From the NCBI GenBank assembly GCA_016717335.1, contig JADKFS010000019.1, forward strand, positions 310,001-374,000: 64,000 nucleotides of DNA, written 5' to 3'. The position numbers were made by a program, and so were the translations under genes. Below, one piece after another: positions 1 to 7,738 of this stretch. The DNA is from Candidatus Ribeiella danica. Its GTDB lineage: Bacteria > Chloroflexota > Chloroflexia > Chloroflexales > Roseiflexaceae. Each line of letters opens with the position of its first letter. Position 1 is the first letter of the stretch. Below the pieces are notes generated by a model that saw nothing but the letters and a program-made list of their open reading frames with translations, searched no databases and was not told the origin of the DNA.

Positions 1-451
1 CGCAGAGCGGCTTCCAGCCCGACTCGAGCAGCTTGATCGCGTCGATCACTGCGACCGCTGGGGTTTGGGGCTTGGGGCTTGGGGCTTGCCAATGCTCACT
101 AGCCTCAAGTCCCAAATCCCTAGCCCCAAGAGATTCAAGCCAAGAGAGGATGCGCGCGTGCACGGCCGGGTGGACGATCTGCTCCAGCCGCCGCAGCGCC
201 GCGGGGTCGGCGAAGACGATCGCGCCGAGCGCGCGCCGGTCGATCGGCCCGCCGGGCGTGGCCAGGATCGCGGGTCCGAAGGTCGCCACGATCGCCTGGT
301 AGACCGGCTCGCCTGGCAGCTGCAGGTCGTGGGTCACGCGGTCGGCGTCGATCACCGCCGCGCCACGCTCGCGCAGCATGGCGATCACCGTGCTCTTGCC
401 GCAGGCGATGTTGCCGGTCAGGCCGATCAGGTATATCCCTTTGAACGGCAT
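1..451 (-). CDS. coaE: Dephospho-CoA kinase, 3' end cut by window edge
   Basis: Phosphorylates the ribose 3'-OH of dephospho-CoA, the last step of coenzyme A synthesis, in the cytosol. The reading from the ATG at 451 begins MPFKGIYLIGLTGNIACGKS, a clear P-loop, followed by the family's DADRVTHDL segment and, about 30 residues later, IDRRALGAIVFAD and LEQIVHP. Only about 150 codons lie in the window. From about residue 108 to 135 there is an in-frame low-complexity insert (SLGARDLGLEA...APSPKPQTPA) encoded by a hairpin of 7-nt tandem units; after it the usual VAVIDAIKLLESG segment resumes. The gene is last in a minus-strand operon below the amidohydrolase fusion, separated by 66 nt that hold another repeat hairpin. 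The identification is firm. The insert lies in a loop after the conserved HP, so the enzyme may remain active (inference). Confidence 0.9.
   Translation of the reverse strand, partial: MPFKGIYLIGLTGNIACGKSTVIAMLRERGAAVIDADRVTHDLQLPGEPVYQAIVATFGPAILATPGGPIDRRALGAIVFADPAALRRLEQIVHPAVHARILSWLESLGARDLGLEASEHWQAPSPKPQTPAVAVIDAIKLLESGWKPLC
51..145 (-). repeat. Heptamer-unit hairpin inside coaE
   Basis: On the minus strand the left arm is five 7-nt units (CTTGGGG, CTAGGGA, TTTGGGA, CTTGAGG, CTAGTGA). A short spacer follows, then a right arm of four units (CAAGCCC three times, CAAACCC). The arms are complementary. The element is open in the coaE frame and adds about 27 residues. Confidence 0.75.
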
Positions 452-465
452 TGTTTTCTACCAGG

Positions 466-514
466 CAAGGTGACAAGGTGACAAGGCGATCAATCACCCG
501 GTCACCCGGTCACC
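466..514. repeat. Octamer-unit hairpin between coaE and amidohydrolase gene
   Basis: The left arm repeats AAGGTGAC and the right arm repeats CACCCGGT, giving a hairpin of 8-nt tandem units in the 66-nt gap. It resembles the other tandem-unit hairpins in this window. No T-run follows it, so a terminator role is not shown. Confidence 0.6.
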
Positions 515-517
515 TCA

Positions 518-2491
518 TCAAAGATCGGCGTACTCCTGCTTCACGAGCGCGGGCTCATCGACGCCGAGCAGCGCCAGCAGCTCGCGGATCAGCTCGGCCT
601 TGGCGTCCGCGTCCTTGGCGCTCCAGGTGCGGCTCTTGATCTCCAGGTAGGGCCCGGGCTGGCTGTGGCCGACCAGACGGTCGATGTTCAGCGCGAAGTC
701 GACATCTTTGTAGAGGATGCGCCAGCGCCGGCGGCGCTTCTCGATCTCGATCACGTGGTCCGGCTGAAAGTACTCGCGGTAGAAGCGCAGCGTTCGGTCG
801 GCCGGGGCGGTGTAGCGCGCGCGGCCGAGCCAGGTCGCCGAGGGGTACTCGGTGCGGTCGGCCGGCGCCGTCAGCGTGATCGTATACTTCGGCTCCATGC
901 GCGCGCCCGGGTCGAGCCGGTGGTCCTCGCGCAGCCGGATGCGGCCCTTGCTGGCGTCGTCCCAGCTGAAATACGAGTCGTACTGGGTGCGCTCGCTGGC
1001 CTTGGTGATCGCCACGTCCTCGTGGGCGAGCAGCCTGCCGACGCGCTCGGCCGTCTCGTCGGAGATGCGCGCCTTGGCCTGCACCTCGAACAGCTCGTCC
1101 TGCTGCACGCCGCCGATCGCCAGGATCTTGTCGAGCAGGTTCACCTCGCGCTCGGCCAGGAACGCGTCGATCCGGTCGGCGATCGCCTGGGCGCGCCGGA
1201 GGATCTCGCCCTCGTCGATCGTCTGCAGCCGCCGGTCGCGCATGAGCCAGCGCCCGTCGACCAGCACGTCGCGCACGTCGCCGGCGCGCGCGCTGTAGAC
1301 CAGGTGGGTGTAGATCGCGTCGGACGCGTAGGTGTAGCGCGGCGCGGAGTGCAGCCGCCCCAGCTCGACGATCGCGATGTCGGCGCGCTTGCCGGGCACC
1401 AGCGACCCGACCAGGTGGTCGAGGTGGATCGCGCGGGCGCCGAGCGAGGTCGCAAGCGCCAGCGCCTGCTGCGCCGGCACCGCCGTCGGGTCGCCGCTGG
1501 TGCCCTTGGGCAGCAGCGCGGCCAGGTGGATCTCGGCGAACATATCCTGGTCGTCGTTGGAGGCCGGTCCGTCGGTGCCCAGCCCGGTCCGCACGCCGGC
1601 GTCGATGAAGCGGCGGAACGGCGCGATCCCGCTGGCGAGCTTGAGGTTCGAGGTTGGGCAGGGCACCACGCCGACGCCGCGCTCGCGCAGGATGACGATA
1701 TCGTCCTCGGTGGCGTGAACGCCGTGGGCGGCGATGCAGCGCACGTCGAAGGCGCCGACGCGGTTGGCGTAGGCGATCGGCGTGGCGTCGCAGGCGGCGC
1801 GGCTCTCGGTCACCTCGCGGGCGGTCTCGGAGAGGTGGGTGTTGAGCGGCACGCCGTAGCGCCGGCACAGCGCCGCGGCCTCGTGGTAGATCTGGTCGGT
1901 GCAGGTGTAGGGCGCGTGCGGGGCGACCGTCGGGACGATCCGCTCGTGGCCGTGCCACTGCTCGATGAAGCGCCGCGCCCGATCCAGCCCCTCGTCGTAC
2001 GAGGCCGCGTCGGGCGTGGGCAGCCGCATGACCGTCTGGCTGCAGATCGCGCGCATGCCGGCCTCGTCGGCCGCGCGGGCGACCTGCTCCTCGAAGTAGT
2101 ACATATCCACGAACGTCGTCGTGCCGCCGCGGATCATCTCGGCGCACGAGAGCAGCGTGCCGGTGTACGAGAACTCGGCGTCGACGAAGCGGCTCTCGAC
2201 CGGGAACATATAGCCGAACAGCCAGACGTCGAGCTGCTGATCGGCCACCAGGCCGCGCAGCAGGCTCATCGGCACGTGGGCGTGGCCGTTGATCAGCCCC
2301 GGGATGATCGCGCAGCCGCGGCAGTCGTGCGTCGCGGCGGCCTGGTAGCGCGCGGCCAGCTCGCCGCTCGTGCCGACGGCCACGATCGACCGCCCGCGCA
2401 CCGCCACCGCGCCGTCCATGAACACATCGCCGTCGGCGTTCATCGTCACGACGATGCCGTTGATCAGCAACAGATCGACTGCTTCGCTCAT
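518..2491 (-). CDS. Amidohydrolase (SAH/adenosine deaminase-like) fused to a C-terminal CYTH-like domain
   Basis: Residues about 1-450 form an amidohydrolase of the cytosine deaminase/S-adenosylhomocysteine deaminase/atrazine chlorohydrolase group. Visible metal and active-site motifs are GHAHVPMSLLRG, VAPHAPYTC, NTHLSET, IAAHGVHATEDD and GTDGPASNDD. Ordinary members stop near 430-460 residues; this one has 657. The extra 190 residues look like a CYTH (triphosphate tunnel) domain, with FEVQAKARI, GRIRLRED, VIEIEKRRRRW, DFALNIDRLVG and YLEIKSRTWS in the expected order, rich in charged residues on predicted strands. The ATG at 2491 is the only plausible start. It is third in the fur-like operon, 13 nt after the small zinc-ribbon gene. 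The likely reaction is hydrolytic deamination of a nucleoside-like substrate; the role of the CYTH part (binding a triphosphate or nucleotide) is inference. Confidence 0.85.
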   Translation of the reverse strand: MSEAVDLLLINGIVVTMNADGDVFMDGAVAVRGRSIVAVGTSGELAARYQAAATHDCRGCAIIPGLINGHAHVPMSLLRGLVADQQLDVWLFGYMFPVESRFVDAEFSYTGTLLSCAEMIRGGTTTFVDMYYFEEQVARAADEAGMRAICSQTVMRLPTPDAASYDEGLDRARRFIEQWHGHERIVPTVAPHAPYTCTDQIYHEAAALCRRYGVPLNTHLSETAREVTESRAACDATPIAYANRVGAFDVRCIAAHGVHATEDDIVILRERGVGVVPCPTSNLKLASGIAPFRRFIDAGVRTGLGTDGPASNDDQDMFAEIHLAALLPKGTSGDPTAVPAQQALALATSLGARAIHLDHLVGSLVPGKRADIAIVELGRLHSAPRYTYASDAIYTHLVYSARAGDVRDVLVDGRWLMRDRRLQTIDEGEILRRAQAIADRIDAFLAEREVNLLDKILAIGGVQQDELFEVQAKARISDETAERVGRLLAHEDVAITKASERTQYDSYFSWDDASKGRIRLREDHRLDPGARMEPKYTITLTAPADRTEYPSATWLGRARYTAPADRTLRFYREYFQPDHVIEIEKRRRRWRILYKDVDFALNIDRLVGHSQPGPYLEIKSRTWSAKDADAKAELIRELLALLGVDEPALVKQEYADL

Positions 2492-2504
2492 GCGCCCCTC
2501 AATC

Positions 2505-2849
2505 CTATGAGCTGACCTTGCGGTCCTGCTCGCTCTGCGCCACCAGCTGGTCGTACTCCTCCTTGCCGATGAACGTGCCGCCCTCGAGCTGCCGGCTCAG
2601 CTCGTGGCGGCCACGGTCGTAGGCGATCTCGGCGCGCATCAGCCGGAAGCAGCGCGAGTCCATAATCTCCTTGATCAGCCGGTAGCCCGACGCATCGTCG
2701 TCGTCGCCGTACTCGATCACCAGGTCGTTGCGCGGGTCGACGCGCACGTGGACCGGAGCGCCGCAGCGCTTGCAGCGGACGTACAGGTGGATGGCGTTGT
2801 CCGAGGCCGGCTCTTCGCCGCCGCCAAACAGCCGTCGTAGTAGATTCAT
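2505..2849 (-). CDS. Small zinc-ribbon-like protein, unknown function
   Basis: This 114-residue protein begins with MNLLRRLFGGGEE and carries one CKRC pair in a YVRCKRCGAPVHVRVD strand-like context. There is a single further cysteine (DSRCFRLM), so a complete four-cysteine zinc site is not visible. The acidic GDDDDASGY stretch and RHELSRQLEGG, GTFIGKEEYD look like a compact basic/acidic domain. Its start codon overlaps the stop of the fur-like gene (ATGA), so the two are probably translationally coupled. I do not recognise a named family. The context suggests an accessory protein of the Fur-family operon. Confidence 0.75.
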   Translation of the reverse strand: MNLLRRLFGGGEEPASDNAIHLYVRCKRCGAPVHVRVDPRNDLVIEYGDDDDASGYRLIKEIMDSRCFRLMRAEIAYDRGRHELSRQLEGGTFIGKEEYDQLVAQSEQDRKVSS

Positions 2850-3307
2850 GGCTCGTGCTCCTGCGCCGGTGGCGCGTCATTGCTGGTCGTATGCTGGCAC
2901 ATCGCGCAGCGCCCCGGAATGGCCAGGTGGTTCAGCTGCGCAGTGAAGGCGTAGCGCTCCAGCAGCCGGACTTTCAGCGCGTCGAGGATATCGTCGCCGA
3001 TCTCCTCCTCGTACCCACAATCCTGGCAGACCAGGTGGTGGTGGATTCCGCCGTGGACATACTCGTAGCGCAGTGGGCCGCTGCCAATCGCGATCGGCGC
3101 GACCAGGCCGACCTCCTGGAGCCACTGCAGGGTTCGGTAGATGGTGGTGATGTTGATGTAGGGGTGCTGCGGCACGATCGCGGCGTGGACGTCCTCGGCG
3201 GTGAGGTGCCTGCCGCTGGTCTTGACGACATTGAGCACCATCAAGCGCTGGGGCGTCAGACGGTGGCCCTGTTGTCGGAGCGCGGCAGCGTCATCGCTGT
3301 GAGACAT
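2846..3307 (-). CDS. Fur-family metal-responsive transcriptional regulator
   Basis: A 153-residue Fur/Zur/PerR-type repressor. The N-terminal winged helix reads GHRLTPQRLMVLNVV, then ITTIYRTLQWLQEVGLV, the family's DNA-recognition region. The C-terminal part has the histidine-rich metal motif GGIHHHLVCQDCG, and CAMC supplies the second CxxC pair of the structural zinc site. I chose the ATG at 3307 over a TTG two codons upstream because AAGG lies about seven bases before it. The gene heads a minus-strand operon with the zinc-ribbon-like protein, amidohydrolase-CYTH and coaE. Which metal it senses cannot be read from the sequence; no metal transporter is adjacent. Confidence 0.9.
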   Translation of the reverse strand: MSHSDDAAALRQQGHRLTPQRLMVLNVVKTSGRHLTAEDVHAAIVPQHPYINITTIYRTLQWLQEVGLVAPIAIGSGPLRYEYVHGGIHHHLVCQDCGYEEEIGDDILDALKVRLLERYAFTAQLNHLAIPGRCAMCQHTTSNDAPPAQEHEP

Positions 3308-3399
3308 TATCAATCCTTGTGGCCCGGTGCGGTGGGACTCCGAGCGCCAGGGTGTGGCTGGTTGCTTGTTTGGTGCTCAGTATACCATAAGCCTGGCTG

Positions 3400-3780
3400 G
3401 CGCTGTTGTCGGGGGCTGCGCGCCCCCCGTACCCCCGCGGGCGGGGGTGGGCCACCACCCCCGCCGCCGCCCGCCCGGGGCTTCGCCCCTGGACCTCAAA
3501 ATGACGCTGCCTCATCTTCAACGCTTGGCGCGCATGCCTGGCTGAATTCAGGCGCGACGAGAGATAACACGCATGATTCGGAATGGCGCCAGGCATGAGC
3601 CACGATCGTTGTAGCTAATCCGGCATCATTTGCCGGAGGGGGACCGGGGGAACCGGCGCCGGTTCCCCCGGGCGGGGGGCCGGGGGCGCAGCGCCCCGGA
3701 GAAAGCTGACGCAGCCGCCTGAACCGGCGCCGGTTCCCCCGGGCCGGGGGCGCAGCGCCCCGGAAAGAGCGGGTCGCCCG
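3400..3780. repeat. GC-rich dispersed intergenic repeat, copy 1
   Basis: This gap between the fur-like gene and the glycoside hydrolase is filled by repeat DNA. It contains a C-rich/G-rich block (CCCCCGCGGGCGGGGGTGGG), the phrase CGGGGCTTCGCCCCTGGACC, the palindromic GCATGCCTGGCTGAATTCAGGCGC-like core and CTTGCCGGAGGG-type ends. The same blocks recur near 5.4-5.8, 10.6-10.8, 12.1, 13.4-13.7, 25.0 and 58.2 kb. No gene is seen in it. Confidence 0.75.
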
Positions 3781-3813
3781 CGCAAACATGTTTGCTTTTC
3801 GCCCGCGCATGCA

Positions 3814-3819
3814 TATACT
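3814..3819 (+). promoter_or_regulatory. Possible -10 box for the glycoside hydrolase gene
   Basis: TATACT lies 30 bases before the ATG at 3849. The -35 candidate (TTGCTT, spacer 16) is weak. Confidence 0.35.
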
Positions 3820-3848
3820 GTCGAAACTGACAGCAGGGGGACCCAGCC

Positions 3849-5381
3849 ATGATGGCAGCAAGATCTCGACATCGCATAGCAATAAAGATCCTGAGCGTCC
3901 TGGCGCTCGTGGCGCTGGCGTCCTGCGAGCTGCCCGGGCGGACCGCGGCCGAGCGCCCGGCGGCGGGCGGCGCGAAGCAGATCTTCGTTCCGCTGGCGCT
4001 CAGCTCGCCGGCGCCGGCGCCCATGTCCTACTGGGGCATCAACGCCTACATCTCCAAGGTCGAGCGGCGCCGCGCCGGCGACAACCTGTGGGAGCTGGCC
4101 GGGCTGGCCAGGCAGGCCGGCGCGCAGTGGACCCGCGAGGAGCTGGCGTGGTCGCTGATCGAGCCGGCGCGCGGCGACCGGCGCGCGATCTACGACGGCT
4201 CGCTGCGCCAGGCCGCCGACCGTGGCCTCGGCATCATCGGCATGCTGCTGACGACGCCGGCCTGGGCGCGCGACCCGAGCTGCCGGCCGACGCGCGAGGC
4301 CTACTGGTGCCCGCCGGCCGACGTGCAGTCGTACGCGCGCTTCGCCGCCTGGATGGTCGAGCGCTACGACGGCGACGGCGTCGCCGATGCGCCGGGCTCG
4401 CCGCGCATCGCCGCCTGGGAGGTCTGGAACGAGCCGAACGACGTCGGCAACTGGTCCAACATCGGCGCGAACGACGACGCGCGCAAGCGCCGCTACGGCG
4501 AGCTGATGATCGCGGCCTACCAGGCGATCAAGGCCGCCGACCCGACCGCCACCGTGCTGATCGGCAGCATGTATATCTTCGACCAGGGCTGCGGCAACGG
4601 CATCTGCGACGGGATCAACTTCCTCAGCGGGCCGGGCGGCGTGTTCCGCCAGGTGCCCGACGCGCGGCGGGCGTTCGACGTGTTCGCCACGCACCCGTTC
4701 ACTCAGCCGAAGCGGCCCGACGAGCCGGACATGCCGCGGATCATTACGATCGAGGGCACCACCATCGCCTCGCGCGGCTGGCTCGACAGCCCGCCGATCG
4801 GCCGGCCCGACGCGCCGATCTGGATCACCGAGATGGGCTGGTGCAGCGCGCCCGGCGCCTGCTTCGGCACGACCCCGGTCAGCGAGGACCAGCAGGCGAA
4901 CTACCTCATCCGCGGGATGGTGATCGCCCAGCAGGGCGGCGTGCAGCACACCAGCTGGTTCCAGCTCGAGGACGCCTTCGACGACTCCAGCCGCGTCGGC
5001 GGGAACGCGGCGCTGCTGCGCAACTACCAGCGCGGCGCCTACCCGCGCAAGCCGGCCTACGCCGCCTATCGCACGCTCGCCACGCTGCTGGGCGACGCGC
5101 TGCCCGTCGGCGCGGGGCCGGTCCACACCCACCGCTACGATCCGGCCCAGCCGTACACGAACAGCGGCGGCACCTACGACTACCGCTACCGCCGCGGCGC
5201 AGCGACGATCGACGTGCTGTGGCGGCCGAACGACAGCGTCCAGGTCAGCTTCCCGGTCGAGCCGGGCAAGCCGATCGCGCTGGTCGACCGCGATGGCGGC
5301 CGGACGGCTCTGGCGCCCAGCGGCGGCGCCGTCCGGCTCACCCTGTCCGAGCGCCCGATCATGATCGTGCAGGGGCAGTAG
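3849..5381 (+). CDS. Lipoprotein clan-A glycoside hydrolase (GH5/GH39-like)
   Basis: A 510-residue exported protein. It starts with a lipoprotein signal (ILSVLALVALASC, cysteine at about residue 26). The (beta/alpha)8 clan-A fold is indicated by YWGINAYI near the start of the barrel, AAWEVWNEPNDV with the acid/base glutamate of the NEP motif, FATHPFTQP, and PIWITEMGWCS, where the glutamate fits the nucleophile. Such enzymes cleave beta-linked glycans at the cell surface; the substrate cannot be told. SD-like GGGGG lies upstream of the first of two adjacent ATGs (3849, 3852). It stands alone between two blocks of dispersed repeats. Confidence 0.8.
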   Translation: MMAARSRHRIAIKILSVLALVALASCELPGRTAAERPAAGGAKQIFVPLALSSPAPAPMSYWGINAYISKVERRRAGDNLWELAGLARQAGAQWTREELAWSLIEPARGDRRAIYDGSLRQAADRGLGIIGMLLTTPAWARDPSCRPTREAYWCPPADVQSYARFAAWMVERYDGDGVADAPGSPRIAAWEVWNEPNDVGNWSNIGANDDARKRRYGELMIAAYQAIKAADPTATVLIGSMYIFDQGCGNGICDGINFLSGPGGVFRQVPDARRAFDVFATHPFTQPKRPDEPDMPRIITIEGTTIASRGWLDSPPIGRPDAPIWITEMGWCSAPGACFGTTPVSEDQQANYLIRGMVIAQQGGVQHTSWFQLEDAFDDSSRVGGNAALLRNYQRGAYPRKPAYAAYRTLATLLGDALPVGAGPVHTHRYDPAQPYTNSGGTYDYRYRRGAATIDVLWRPNDSVQVSFPVEPGKPIALVDRDGGRTALAPSGGAVRLTLSERPIMIVQGQ

Positions 5382-5384
5382 CTT

Positions 5385-5775
5385 CTTCCGGGGGGCGGCG
5401 CGCCCCCGTGCCCCTGCGGGCTGCGCGCCCTCGTCCCCCGTTACCGGGCGGCACCCAGAACTTGTCGGGGGGCTGCGCGCCCCCCGCGCCCCCGCGGGCG
5501 GGGGTGGGCCGCCACCCCCGCCGCCCCCCGGCCGGGGCTTCGCCCCTGGACCCCAAAAAGAATGCCGCCTCGTTTGCGATGCCTGACGCGCATGCCTGGC
5601 TGAATCCAGGCGCGGCGGGTTGCAACTCGCGCCCACCGAAGGGTACTGGGCATGCGCCACAATGCTTGCAGCTGGTGCGGCATCACTTGCCGGAGGGGGG
5701 CCGGGGGCGCAGCGCCCCGGAGACAAGGAGACAAGGAGACAAGGAGACAAGGAGACAAGGCGGGGGGCGCAGCAC
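5385..5775. repeat. GC-rich dispersed intergenic repeat, copy 2
   Basis: It carries the same blocks as copy 1: GGGGCTTCGCCCCTGGACCC, a CGAGGCGGCATT-type segment (as its complement), GCATGCCTGGCTGAATCCAG, a GGGCATGCGCCACAATG segment, then CTTGCCGGAGGGGGGCCGGG. It fills the gap after the glycoside hydrolase. A GAGACAAG tandem run is embedded in its right end. Confidence 0.75.
5720..5760. repeat. GAGACAAG octamer tandem run
   Basis: About five copies of GAGACAAG in direct repeat. The same octamer forms a hairpin arm at 53.8 kb. Confidence 0.85.
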
Positions 5776-5835
5776 CCCGGAGAAAAAGCCGGGACCGAGA
5801 CTCAGATCGAGAGCAAGAAGGCGAGCGCAGCGGTA

Positions 5836-5844
5836 TGGTATACT
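5836..5844 (+). promoter_or_regulatory. Extended -10 element
   Basis: TGG followed directly by TATACT, 43 bases before the ATG at 5887. No good -35 is seen, which is usual for extended -10 promoters. Confidence 0.5.
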
Positions 5845-5886
5845 GTCGCATGGCCGCCGCGCGGCCCACGAAAGGACCCCAGAGCA

Positions 5887-6138
5887 ATGAGCGGCACCAC
5901 CATCGCGATCTTTCGTCTGCCGACCGCCCGCGCCACCGAGGTGGGCCACATCCGCGTCGTGCGCGACCGCCACGGCGGCATGTATGTTGAGGGCAGCAAG
6001 GTGGTCGAGGCCGCGACGAGCGGTGATTTTCTGCTGCTGACCCTCGCCAGCGGCCAGGTCTACTACGTCAAGGCCAGCGACTACACGCACCTGCAGGCTC
6101 CGCCGCCCCACGCGCCGCGCCGCTCGCGCGGCCGCTAG
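5887..6138 (+). CDS. Small hypothetical protein, 83 residues
   Basis: The protein begins MSGTTIAIFRLPTARATEV and consists mostly of short predicted beta strands (HIRVVRDRHGGMYVEG, FLLLTLASGQVYYVKASDY), ending in a proline- and arginine-rich tail. I do not recognise a family. The pattern of strands with GQVYYVKASD suggests a small beta-barrel or SH3-like fold, which is only inference. An extended -10 promoter lies just upstream. It converges on the macro-domain gene, with 54 nt between the two stops. Confidence 0.6.
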   Translation: MSGTTIAIFRLPTARATEVGHIRVVRDRHGGMYVEGSKVVEAATSGDFLLLTLASGQVYYVKASDYTHLQAPPPHAPRRSRGR

Positions 6139-6192
6139 CGGCGGCGCAGCGCCCGCTCCTGGCCCGCCGCCTTCGCCGGCCATGCGCGCCGC

Positions 6193-7731
6193 TCACCCTT
6201 GCTGCAGGCCGTCGAGGGCCTGCAGAGTTTTCCGGCGCTCCTCCTCCAGATGCTGCTGCAGCGCCTTGTGCTGGTCGATGATCTTCTGCGCCTCCTCGAT
6301 GTCTGTGGTCAGGCTGTAGTCGGCCTGCACGCCCAGCGTAGCCCGCTTCACCTCCGACTCCTGCCGCCGCCGGGTGCTCGCGTCGATGATGCGCTCGTTC
6401 CCGGCCATCTCGTTGTCAAGATCCTCCAGCTTGCTGCGGAGCCGCTGCTCGAGGCGCTCCCGCTCCTCCTGGCTGCGCGATGCCTGAGTCTGATCGTCCG
6501 CGGTCAGCGGGACGGTGCCGGCGCGGCGCGCCTGTGGGCAGCCGAACACGCGGCCGAGCGTCTGGCGGTCGGCCGCGAGCTGGGCCTCGATGACCCTGCG
6601 CAGCTCGTCGAGCTTGTCAGGGGCCGGGGTGTCGACGACCGTCATCGCCAGCTGGGGGCCGTCTTCGCCCGGCGGGTCGGGCGGCGGAGCGCCCGCGCCG
6701 GGCGCATCGGGCGCCGGCCCGACCACCTGGTACGACTCCCAGGTGTGAGTGAGCGCCTCCTCCTCGCGGCGCACCACCAGCTGCTGCTCCATGTTGTCGG
6801 CGCGCTGCTTCTCGTACTTCTGCGCATCCTGGGCGGCGCGGCTCAGCTTATCCTGCCACTTGCTCGCCTCGGCGCCCGACGACGCCTGCAGCCGCCGCTC
6901 GTAGGTGCGCTGATTGCGCTGGAGCTTCACCAGCGCCTCGGCGACCAGGTCGGCCTCCGCCGCCAGCTCATCGCGGCGCTGGCTGAGGCGCTGGCGCCGC
7001 TTATCGTAGCGCAGCTGGGTGAATGGCTCGGCCTCCTCGGCCAGCGCCTGCGCCAGCTCGGGCTCCTCGGCCAGCGTCTCGCGCAGCGACCGCAGCAGGC
7101 TCATGCGCCGGTTGTACGGCGCGACAAACCTGGCCCAGCGCGCGATCTGCTCGCGCAGCGGGGCGAGCGCATCGTAGAGGCCCTGCTCCGCCGCGGCCTG
7201 GTCGTCCAGCTTATCCTTGTACAGGGCGATCGTGATCCGCTGCAGCTTGCACGGCTCCGACACCAGGAAACAGGCGACGCTCCTGATGATGAAGTCGAGC
7301 GCCTCGTCGTCGGGCAGGCCGATCAGCCCGGTGCCGAGCAGGGGCACGCCGATGCTCTGCACGCGCAGGCTGGCCGCAAGCTCCATGACGCGCCGGACGA
7401 TCTGGGCGAGCAGCGGCCGCGGCCGGGGCTGGCTGTGGAAGTCGATCGCCACGACGTTGAAGATATACTTCGCCGACAGCTGGCCCGCGCTGGTCACCAG
7501 GACCTCGCCGATCGGGATCGGCAGCGCGTGCTTGCGGATGTCGTCGAGCGCGGCGTTGTGCGTCTCGCTGCTGGCCGCCGCGCGGATCGCGCGCGCGACC
7601 CCGCCGCCCATCGAGAGCAGCACGTCGTCCGAGCTGACGACGACATCGGCCTCCAGGCGCGCGATGTTGCTGTAGACGACCTGGATCTCGGTCTGGAGCA
7701 CTTGAAGGCGCAGATCGATCTTGCTGCTCAT
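6193..7731 (-). CDS. Macro-domain protein with long coiled-coil C-terminus
   Basis: A 512-residue protein starting at the ATG at 7731, seven bases after the NTPase stop, so the two form an operon. Residues about 20-190 are a macro domain: VVVSSDDVLLSMGGGVARAI matches the ADP-ribose-binding loop (with SSDD where many members have NAAN), and GVPLLGTGLIGLP matches the second phosphate-binding loop. The rest is charged and heptad-rich (RYDKRRQRLSQRRDELAAEA, later EERERLEQRLRSKLEDL), predicting long coiled coils split by a proline/glycine-rich linker. Macro domains bind ADP-ribose or its derivatives. Its partner NTPase suggests a role in sensing or handling such a signal during conflict or stress; this is inference. 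No transmembrane segment is visible. Confidence 0.8.
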   Translation of the reverse strand: MSSKIDLRLQVLQTEIQVVYSNIARLEADVVVSSDDVLLSMGGGVARAIRAAASSETHNAALDDIRKHALPIPIGEVLVTSAGQLSAKYIFNVVAIDFHSQPRPRPLLAQIVRRVMELAASLRVQSIGVPLLGTGLIGLPDDEALDFIIRSVACFLVSEPCKLQRITIALYKDKLDDQAAAEQGLYDALAPLREQIARWARFVAPYNRRMSLLRSLRETLAEEPELAQALAEEAEPFTQLRYDKRRQRLSQRRDELAAEADLVAEALVKLQRNQRTYERRLQASSGAEASKWQDKLSRAAQDAQKYEKQRADNMEQQLVVRREEEALTHTWESYQVVGPAPDAPGAGAPPPDPPGEDGPQLAMTVVDTPAPDKLDELRRVIEAQLAADRQTLGRVFGCPQARRAGTVPLTADDQTQASRSQEERERLEQRLRSKLEDLDNEMAGNERIIDASTRRRQESEVKRATLGVQADYSLTTDIEEAQKIIDQHKALQQHLEEERRKTLQALDGLQQG

Positions 7732-7738
7732 CGACACC

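Noticed and set aside
665..2515. 616-codon plus-strand frame opposite the amidohydrolase
   Set aside because: A GC-rich shadow; the minus-strand frame has complete catalytic motifs.
3615..5750. 711-codon minus-strand frame opposite the glycoside hydrolase
   Set aside because: Runs through repeat DNA and is antisense to a gene with a lipobox and clan-A catalytic motifs.
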